Part shown: piece after piece, positions 57,767 to 64,000 of the stretch
How positions within the stretch are numbered: position 1 is the stretch's first letter
Layout: each line of letters starts with the position of its first letter
Assembly (NCBI GenBank): GCA_016869215.1
Contig: VGEP01000008.1
Span: 93,209-157,208 of the forward strand
Direction: 5' to 3'
DNA: 64,000 bases
Source of the DNA: Alphaproteobacteria bacterium
GTDB lineage: Bacteria; Pseudomonadota; Alphaproteobacteria; Rhizobiales; Xanthobacteraceae
Program-made: the position numbers and the translations under genes
Notes under the pieces: generated by a model
What the model saw: only the letters and a program-made list of their open reading frames with translations
What the model was told of the DNA's origin: nothing
Databases searched by the model: none

Positions 57767-60700
57767 TCAGCGCGTCGCGCCGTCCGCGTCCTGCCTGATG
57801 GCCTGGCGGTAGAAATTCAGCGCGCGGTTATAGAACGATTCCGACCGGTTGTTGCTGGCCAGCGCCGGAGCGGTGCCGTTCTTGATGGTCTGGTTGACCT
57901 CCTGGATCACGCGGTCGTCGTCGCGGCGATTCTCGTAGGCGCTGCCCCGGTTGCTCGCGGCAACGGCGAAGTTCGGCGCGATCCGGATCGCGACGTCGGT
58001 CTCCGGAACCGCAAGGTCGTATTCGCGGCGGTCGTAGTTGGTGATCCCGCGCTCGCGGAACGCACCGGCGGAATTCGGGTTGATCTTGGCCGCCTGGTTG
58101 AGGTCGGCGCCGGCGCGGTCGAACTCGCGCTTGTCGTAGTGCGCGATGCCGCGGTTGTAGTAGGCCAGCGCATAGTTCGGGTCGAGCTTGATCGCCTGCT
58201 GATAGTCGGCGATGGCGCGGTCGACGTCGCCCTTGTTGCGCCAGGCGAAGCCGCGGTTGTTGTAGACCAGCGGATCGTTCGGATTGAGCTTGATCGACTG
58301 GTTGAAGTCGGCGATGGCGCGGTCGTAGTCGCGCTTGTCGTCGTACGCCAGCCCGCGGCTGTTGAACGCGGCGGCGAATGCCGGGTTCAGCTTGATCGCC
58401 TCGTTGTAGTCGGCGATGGCGCGGTCGTGGTCCTTCTTCATGTAGTGCGCGTTGCCGCGATTGTAGAACGCCGCGGCGTAGCGGGGATCGATCTTGATCG
58501 ACCGGTCGAAGTCGGCGATGGCGCGGTCGAGATCGCCCTTGTTGCGCCAGGCAAAGCCCCGGTTGTGGAACGAGCGCGCATCGTTCGGCTCAAGCTGGAG
58601 CGCCTGGTCGAAGTCGGCAATGGCGCGGTCGTGGTCGCCCTTCAGCCCGTGCGCCACGCCCCGGCCGGCGACCGCCACGACCATCTTCGGGTCGAGCTTG
58701 AGCGCCTGATTGAAGTCGGCGATGGCGCGGTCGGCGTCGCCCTTGCTGCGGTAGGCGAGCGCGCGGTGGTTGTAGGCCTGCGCGTTCTTGGGATCGAGCT
58801 GGATCGCGCGGCCGAAATCGGCGATGGCGCGATCGGTGTCGCCCTTGTCGCGCGCCGCCAGCGCGCGGCTGTAGAAGGCCTGATCGTAGTTCGGGTTGAT
58901 CTTCACCGCCTGGTCGAAATCGGCGATGGCGCGGTCGAAGTCGCGCTTCTCGTAATGCGCGTTGCCGCGATAGAAGTACGCCACCGCGTGGCCCGGCTCG
59001 AGCTTGATCGCCTGGTCGTAGTCGGCAAGCGCCATGGCGAGATCGCCCTTCATGCGATGCGCAAAGCCGCGGTTGCTGAAGGCCAGCGCGTCGTTCGGGT
59101 TGAGCTTGATCGCCTGATCGAAGTCGGCGATGGCGCGCACCGCGTCGCCCTTGGCGCCGTGCGCTGCGCCGCGGTCGTAATAGGCAACGGCTTGCGCCGG
59201 ATTGAGCTTGATTGCCTGATCGAGGTCGGCAATGGCCTGATCGTAACCGCCCTTGGCGAGGTGAGCGTTGCCCCGCGCATACAGCGCCGCCGCATAGGTG
59301 GAGTGCAGCTTGATCGCCTGATCGAAGTCGGCAATGGCGCGGTCGAGGTCGCCGCGGTTGCGCAGCGTCAGGCCGCGGTTGTAGTACGCCAGCGGGTTCT
59401 GCGGGCTGAGCTTGATCGCCTGGCCGAAATCGGCGAGCGCGCGCTCCGCGTCGCCGCGCGCGCCGTAGATCAGGCCGCGGTCGTTGTAGGCCAGCGCGTA
59501 GTTCGGATTGAGTTTGATCGCCTGGTTCTGGTCGGCGATGGCGCGCTCGAGATCGCGCTTGTTCGCATAGGCGTTGCCGCGGTTGTGGAACACGACCGGA
59601 TCGTTGGGGTTGAGCTTGACCGCCTGATCGTAGTCGGCGATGGCGCGGTCGAAGTCGCGCCGGTCGTAGTGGGCGTTGCCGCGGTTGTAGTAGGCGAACG
59701 AGTAGCTCGGGTTGAGCTTGATCGCCTGGCTGTAGTCGGCGAGCGCACGCTCCGCATCGCCCTTGACGCCGTAGGCGACGCCCCGGTTCGTGAACGCCGG
59801 CGCGTATTTCGCATCGAGCGAGATGGCCCGGTCGAAGTCCTTGAGCGCCTTGTCGATCTCGCCCATCGCGCCGTAGGCCAGCCCGCGGTCGTTGAACGCC
59901 AGCGCGCTGTTGGCGTCGAGCTTGATCGCCTGGTCGAGGTCGGCCAGCGCTTTCGCGTAGTCGAGCTTGCGCGCATGCGCGTTGCCGCGGTTGTGGTAGG
60001 CGAGCGCGATCTTGGCGTCGAGCTTGATCGCCTGATCGAAGTCGGCGATGGCGCGGTCGAAGTCGTTGCGACCGTACTGCGCAATGCCGCGATTGTAATA
60101 GGCAAACGCGTCCTTCGGATCGAGGCCGATGGCACGGTCGAAGTCGGCGACGGCGCGCTCGAACTCCTGGCGATCGTAGTAGGTCAGGCCGCGGTCGTAG
60201 TAGGCCAGCGCGTTCTTCGGATCGAGCTTGATCGACTGGTCGAAGTCCGCCAGAGCGCGGTTGAGGTCGCGCTTGCCGTAATAGGCGTTGCCCCGGTTGT
60301 AGAACGCGACGCTGTAGGCCGGGTGGATCTTGATCGACAGGCTGTAGTCGGCGATGGCGCGGTCGTACTCGCCCTTGGCGCCGAACGAGAGCCCGCGGTC
60401 GTTGAACGCGAGCGCGTAGCTCGGGTTGAGCTCGATCGGCTGCGCCGTCTCCTGGCCGCCGCGGTCGTAGCCACGCAGCCGGTCGGCAGGCTTGCCGCGC
60501 GCGCCCGTGGCCGCCGTGAATGCGACGTTGAGCTTGATGAGCTGCTCGTAGTCGGCGATGGCGCGGCCGAAATCGCGCTTGTCGTAGTGCGCCACGCCGC
60601 GGTCGTGCAACGCGAGTGCGAACGACGGATTGATCTTGATCGCCTGATCGTAGCTCTGGATCGCGCGATCGTACTCCAGCCGCTCGTGATGCACCGTGCC

Positions 60701-62062
60701 GCGGTTGTAGTAGGCAGCCGCGTAGTCGGCCCTCAGCTTGATGGCCTGATCGAAGTCGGCGACTGCGAGATCGTGCGCGCCCTTGTTGCGATGCGCGACG
60801 CCGCGGTTGTTGAACGCGACCGCGTTGGTCGCCTCCAGGCGGACGACCTGGTCGAAGTCCTTGATCGCGCGCTCGCTGTCGCCCTTGGCGCCGAACGCGA
60901 TGGCGCGGTCGTTGTAGGCCTGCGCGCTGTTCGGATTGAATTTGAGCGTGTTGCTCAGGTCGGCGATGGCGCGGTCGTAGTCGCGCCGGTCGAAGTGCGC
61001 CAGGCCGCGATGGTGATAGGCGGCCGCAAAGTTCGGCGTCAGGCGGATCGCTTGGTCGAAGTCCGGGATCGAACGCTCGGTCTCGCCGCGCGCGCGATAC
61101 GATGCGCCGCGGTTGGCGTAGGCCAGCGCGAAGTTCGGGCCGAGCTTGAGCGCCTGGTCGAAGTCCCGGATGGCGCGGTCGTGATCGCCCAGCGCTGCGA
61201 GCGACATGCCGCGCTCGTTGTGCGCCCAGGCGCTGCCCGGCGACAGCTTGATCGCCTGATCGAAGTCCTTGACCGCGCGCTCGTGCTCGTTCTTCTCGGC
61301 GAGCGCGCTGCCGCGGGCGTGATAGACAGGCCCGTCGTTCGGGTTGAGCTTGATCGCCTGATCGAAGTCCGCGATCGCCTTGTCGACCGCGCCCTTCTCG
61401 CGATGCGCCTGGCCACGGATGCTATAGGCCGCCGCGAAGCTCGAATTGGCCGCGATCGCCTGGTCGAGGTCGGCGATGGCGCGGTCGATGTCGCCCTTGC
61501 CGCGGTAGGCGAGCGCGCGGTTGTGATAGGCCACGTCGTAGCGCGGGTTGACCTTGATCGCCTGGTCGAAATCCTCGATGGCGCGGTCGACCTCGCCCCG
61601 GCCGCGATAAACCTGGCCGCGGTTGTTGTAGGCGATATCGTATTTCGGATTGAGCCGGATCGCGTGGCTGAAATCCGCAATCGCGCGGTCGGCGCGGCCG
61701 GTCGACGCATGCACCAGACCGCGGTCGTTGTAGGCGCCGGCAAAACGGCCGTCGAGCCGGATTGCGTTGTCGAGATCGGCAAGCGCGCGCGTGTAGTCGC
61801 GGCGGTTGCTGTGAGCGAGACCGCGGCTGGCATAGGCGGCGGCAAACTTGGAATCGAGCTTGATCGCCTGATCGAAATCCTGGAGCGCGCGGCCGGCGTC
61901 GCCCCGGTCGCGATGCGCGAGGCCGCGGTCGTGCCAGGCGGCCGCGCTGTTCGGATTGAGCTTCAACGCCTGATCGAAGTCGGCGATGGCGCGCGCGTAA
62001 TCGCGATTCTCGTAGTACGCCGTGCCGCGATTGGTGTAGGCCGCCGCGAACTTCGGATCGAG
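57767..62062 (-). CDS. giant TPR protein, part downstream of an in-frame amber codon
   Basis: About 1431 codons continue the frame of the gene at 62063-64000 right after its TAG. It is made of about 41 tandem tetratricopeptide repeats of 34 residues with the consensus IKLDPKxAxAYxNRG...DRAIADFDQA. The last repeats are degenerate (DVAIRIAPNFAVAASNRGSA onward), and the chain ends in a non-repeat tail with FYRQAIRQDADGATR. A weak repeat lies near 60434-60535. No start codon of this stretch has a credible ribosome-binding site, so it is only made if the amber codon is read through or is a sequence error. TPR arrays fold as superhelical scaffolds for protein-protein contact; the partner is unknown. 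Confidence 0.8.
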   Translation of the reverse strand, partial: LDPKFAAAYTNRGTAYYENRDYARAIADFDQALKLNPNSAAAWHDRGLAHRDRGDAGRALQDFDQAIKLDSKFAAAYASRGLAHSNRRDYTRALADLDNAIRLDGRFAGAYNDRGLVHASTGRADRAIADFSHAIRLNPKYDIAYNNRGQVYRGRGEVDRAIEDFDQAIKVNPRYDVAYHNRALAYRGKGDIDRAIADLDQAIAANSSFAAAYSIRGQAHREKGAVDKAIADFDQAIKLNPNDGPVYHARGSALAEKNEHERAVKDFDQAIKLSPGSAWAHNERGMSLAALGDHDRAIRDFDQALKLGPNFALAYANRGASYRARGETERSIPDFDQAIRLTPNFAAAYHHRGLAHFDRRDYDRAIADLSNTLKFNPNSAQAYNDRAIAFGAKGDSERAIKDFDQVVRLEATNAVAFNNRGVAHRNKGAHDLAVADFDQAIKLRADYAAAYYNRGTVHHERLEYDRAIQSYDQAIKINPSFALALHDRGVAHYDKRDFGRAIADYEQLIKLNVAFTAATGARGKPADRLRGYDRGGQETAQPIELNPSYALAFNDRGLSFGAKGEYDRAIADYSLSIKIHPAYSVAFYNRGNAYYGKRDLNRALADFDQSIKLDPKNALAYYDRGLTYYDRQEFERAVADFDRAIGLDPKDAFAYYNRGIAQYGRNDFDRAIADFDQAIKLDAKIALAYHNRGNAHARKLDYAKALADLDQAIKLDANSALAFNDRGLAYGAMGEIDKALKDFDRAISLDAKYAPAFTNRGVAYGVKGDAERALADYSQAIKLNPSYSFAYYNRGNAHYDRRDFDRAIADYDQAVKLNPNDPVVFHNRGNAYANKRDLERAIADQNQAIKLNPNYALAYNDRGLIYGARGDAERALADFGQAIKLSPQNPLAYYNRGLTLRNRGDLDRAIADFDQAIKLHSTYAAALYARGNAHLAKGGYDQAIADLDQAIKLNPAQAVAYYDRGAAHGAKGDAVRAIADFDQAIKLNPNDALAFSNRGFAHRMKGDLAMALADYDQAIKLEPGHAVAYFYRGNAHYEKRDFDRAIADFDQAVKINPNYDQAFYSRALAARDKGDTDRAIADFGRAIQLDPKNAQAYNHRALAYRSKGDADRAIADFNQALKLDPKMVVAVAGRGVAHGLKGDHDRAIADFDQALQLEPNDARSFHNRGFAWRNKGDLDRAIADFDRSIKIDPRYAAAFYNRGNAHYMKKDHDRAIADYNEAIKLNPAFAAAFNSRGLAYDDKRDYDRAIADFNQSIKLNPNDPLVYNNRGFAWRNKGDVDRAIADYQQAIKLDPNYALAYYNRGIAHYDKREFDRAGADLNQAAKINPNSAGAFRERGITNYDRREYDLAVPETDVAIRIAPNFAVAASNRGSAYENRRDDDRVIQEVNQTIKNGTAPALASNNRSESFYNRALNFYRQAIRQDADGATR

Positions 62063-63790
62063 CTAGAGCGCCTGGCCGAAGTCGGCAATGGCGCCGTCGC
62101 GGTCGCCGCGATTCCACAGCGCGAAGCCGCGGTTGTTGTAGGCCGCGGCGTTGTTGGCGTCGAGCTTGATTGCGTGCGCGAAATCGCTGGCCGCGCGCTC
62201 GAAGTCGCGCCGGTCGCGATAGGCGAGACCGCGGTTGTAGTAGGCCGCGCCGAAATTCGGATTCGACTTGATGGCGTTGTCGAAGTCGGCGATGGCGCGG
62301 TCGAGATCGCGCTTGCTCACAAAGGTTTCGCCGCGGTTGTTGTAGGCGGCGGCAAACTTGGAATCGAGGCGGATCGCCTGGTCGAAGTCCTGGATCGCGC
62401 GATCGGTCTCGCCCTTGGCGTTGTAGGCCTGGCCGCGGACGTTGAACGCCAGCGGATAGTTGGGCCGGCCGTTGATCGCCTGATTGAGATCCTGGATGGC
62501 GCGGTCGTAGTCGCGGCGCTCGAAATGCGCCAGGCCGCGGTTGTAGTACGCCGGCGCGTAGCCGGGATTGATCCGGATCGCCTGCTCGTAGTCGGCCAGC
62601 GCCCTGTCGAATTCGCGGCGGTCCCAATAGGCAAGACCGCGGTTGTAGAAGGCGAGCGCATTGCGCGCGTCCATGCGGATCGACTGCGAGAAGTCCGCGA
62701 TGGCGCGCTCCTGGTCGCCCTTGTCGCGGAACGCCAGGCCGCGGTTGTAGTAGGGCAGCGGATTCTTCGGATCGAGCTTGATCGCCTGATTGAAATCGGC
62801 GAGCGCACGATCCATCTCGCCCTTGGCGCGATAGGTCAGGCCGCGGTTGTAGTAGGCGAGCGAGTCCTTCGGATCGAGCTCGATGGCCTTGCTGAGATCG
62901 GCGACGGCGCGCTCGTACTCCCGCCGGTCGTAGAACACCACGCCGCGGTCGTAATAGGCGAGCGCGTAGTTCGGGTTGATCTTCAGCGCCTGGGTGTAGT
63001 CCTGGACGGCACGGTCGTGCTCGCGCTTGTCGTACTGCGCGTTGCCGCGGTTGTAGTACGCCGGCGCGAATTCCGGGTTGAGCTGGATCGCCTGGTCGTA
63101 GCTGGCGATGGCGGTGTCGGTCTCGCCCTTGTTGCGAAACGCAAGCCCGCGATTGTTGAAGGCCAGCGCGTCCTTGGGGTCGAGCATGATGACGTGATCG
63201 AAGTCCTCGATCGCGCGGTCGGTCTCGCCCTTGGCGACGTAAGCCAGGCCGCGGTCGTTGAAGGCCGCGGTGAATTTCGGATTGATCCTGACCGCCTGGT
63301 CGAAATCCTTGATCGCCCGGTCGTGATCGCGGATGTCGCGATAGGCAAGGCCGCGGTTGTGATAGGCGAAGGCGTCGTTCGGATTGATCTTGATGACCAG
63401 GTCGAAGTCCGGAACCGCGCGGTCGGGCTCGCCCTTGGCGCGGTAGGCCATGGCGCGGTTGTAGATCGCGAGCGTGTAGCGCGGGTTAAGCCTGATCGCC
63501 TGGCTCAGATCCTGAATCGCACGCTCGTAGTCGCGCTTCTCATACAGCGCGTGGCTGCGGCTGTGATAGAGCGTGGCGTTGCGCGGATCGATCTTGATCG
63601 CGTGATCGAAGTCGGCAATCGCCTGATCGAGATTGCCGGCGGCGCGATGCGCCAGCGCGCGGCTGTAATGCGCTCCATCGACCCTCGGGTCGAGATTGAT
63701 CGCCTCGTCGAGATCCTTGATCGCGTTGTCGACCTCACCCTTGTCGCGAAGCGCTTCGCCGCGCCTGGCGTGCGCGATCGCGAGCACGTT
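57850..63790. repeat. tandem 102-bp coding repeat array (about 58 units)
   Basis: The TPR gene is a DNA-level tandem array. A motif such as GTCGGCGATGGCGCGGTC (plus strand) recurs about every 102 bases across nearly 6 kb. Units differ from each other by scattered substitutions but keep the 34-codon length throughout. Such an array is prone to unequal recombination and to assembly collapse, so the unit count may vary between strains or be wrong in the assembly. Confidence 0.85.
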
Positions 63791-64000
63791 CGGCCGGTCC
63801 TTGCCGGCTTCGATGACCGCGGTGCAGGCGGCGATGGTCGCGGCCTGCTGCGTGTCCTTGCTCAGGCACGCGGTCTTCTCGGGCGTATTCCTGGCCGGCG
63901 GCTCCGGCCGCGGCTGCGGCTGACGCGCCTGCACCGGCTCACGCTGCGGCGCCGGGCGAACCTGATTTTGCGGGACTGCATTGCCGCGCTGCGCGGGCCA
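62063..64000 (-). CDS. giant TPR protein, N-terminal part (5' end beyond window edge)
   Basis: The frame is open from the right window edge (64000) to TAG at 62065-62063. It opens with a Pro/Gln/Arg-rich stretch (about 50 residues, with PQPRPEPPARN), then a short pre-repeat region with CLSKDTQQAATIAACTAVIE, whose two Cys are typical of exported rhizobial TPR proteins. About 17 TPR units of 34 residues follow. The GTG at 63934 is not the true start because the frame continues upstream. The TAG replaces the Lys (AAG) that nearly every other repeat has in AIKLDPK, a single A-to-T change. If uninterrupted the protein would exceed 2070 residues. Confidence 0.85.
   Translation of the reverse strand, partial: WPAQRGNAVPQNQVRPAPQREPVQARQPQPRPEPPARNTPEKTACLSKDTQQAATIAACTAVIEAGKDRPNVLAIAHARRGEALRDKGEVDNAIKDLDEAINLDPRVDGAHYSRALAHRAAGNLDQAIADFDHAIKIDPRNATLYHSRSHALYEKRDYERAIQDLSQAIRLNPRYTLAIYNRAMAYRAKGEPDRAVPDFDLVIKINPNDAFAYHNRGLAYRDIRDHDRAIKDFDQAVRINPKFTAAFNDRGLAYVAKGETDRAIEDFDHVIMLDPKDALAFNNRGLAFRNKGETDTAIASYDQAIQLNPEFAPAYYNRGNAQYDKREHDRAVQDYTQALKINPNYALAYYDRGVVFYDRREYERAVADLSKAIELDPKDSLAYYNRGLTYRAKGEMDRALADFNQAIKLDPKNPLPYYNRGLAFRDKGDQERAIADFSQSIRMDARNALAFYNRGLAYWDRREFDRALADYEQAIRINPGYAPAYYNRGLAHFERRDYDRAIQDLNQAINGRPNYPLAFNVRGQAYNAKGETDRAIQDFDQAIRLDSKFAAAYNNRGETFVSKRDLDRAIADFDNAIKSNPNFGAAYYNRGLAYRDRRDFERAASDFAHAIKLDANNAAAYNNRGFALWNRGDRDGAIADFGQAL

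Noticed and set aside
14098..62065. Genome-wide TAG recoding to explain both amber interruptions.
   Set aside because: Several intact genes here end in TAG at the expected length and readthrough would fuse them into unrelated sequence.
57850..63790. Regular 102-bp periodicity considered as a CRISPR or satellite array.
   Set aside because: Units are contiguous without spacers and encode in-frame TPR motifs; it is a coding repeat.
63934..64000. GTG at 63934 as the start of the giant TPR protein.
   Set aside because: The frame is open through to the window edge with the same Pro/Gln/Arg-rich composition and no ribosome-binding site precedes the GTG.

Overview
The window reads as chromosome of a high-GC alphaproteobacterium. 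The best fit is the Hyphomicrobiales (Bradyrhizobium / Xanthobacteraceae-like). This is inferred from the Tad pilus locus, from the many Bug/TctC solute receptors, from a TerB and a stand-alone EutA gene, and from several families of short palindromic intergenic repeats; no rRNA or other marker gene is present to confirm it. Coding density is high and no gene-free stretch exceeds 300 bp. I saw no tRNA, rRNA, CRISPR array, transposase or phage gene, and no classical DNA-binding transcription regulator.

Layout. 1-5.3 kb holds housekeeping and accessory genes: a PAS sensor cut by the left edge, an MFS exporter, a class I glutamine amidotransferase, an SDR/TerB pair, a MITE-like palindromic element and a TPR lipoprotein. 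5.5-8.6 kb has a Bug receptor, a PiT phosphate permease and a Nudix hydrolase. 8.7-16.1 kb is a minus-strand Tad/Cpa pilus operon (cpaB-cpaC-cpaD-cpaE-cpaF-tadB-tadC) whose secretin gene cpaC carries an in-frame amber stop. 16.4-29.4 kb is catabolic and transport: an M24 family protein, a Rid-family protein, Bug receptors, a GST, two bicupin proteins, a cupin, a CocE-type hydrolase and the only TctB-TctA membrane pair. One low-GC orphan gene (20.5-21.2 kb) sits inside it. 29.4-36.2 kb has a membrane protein, a fused LplT-Aas lysophospholipid acyltransferase/acyl-ACP synthetase, small exported proteins and an EutA-like reactivase.

36.3-41.2 kb encodes the three parts of a Rieske oxygenase system (ferredoxin, terminal oxygenase, FAD reductase), plus an unrecognised gene right behind the oxygenase and an FNR/FixK-like box in its promoter region. 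41.3-57.6 kb continues with small catabolic clusters: a PanB-like protein, S1/P1 nuclease, an NMT1-like protein with a cupin, an alcohol dehydrogenase, a PdxA-family dehydrogenase, two single-cupin genes that look like a split bicupin, a ThDP enzyme, four more Bug receptors (three in tandem), and an aldolase-amidohydrolase-MFS operon.

57.8-64.0 kb is one enormous TPR gene running off the right edge, with about 58 tandem 34-residue repeats and a second in-frame amber codon.

Working together: the 16-57 kb region looks like a patchwork of uptake-plus-dissimilation modules for organic acids or aromatics (periplasmic Bug receptors with cupin, Rieske, aldolase, amidohydrolase and ThDP enzymes). 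Only one TctAB permease serves eight receptors. Actual substrates cannot be read from the sequence.
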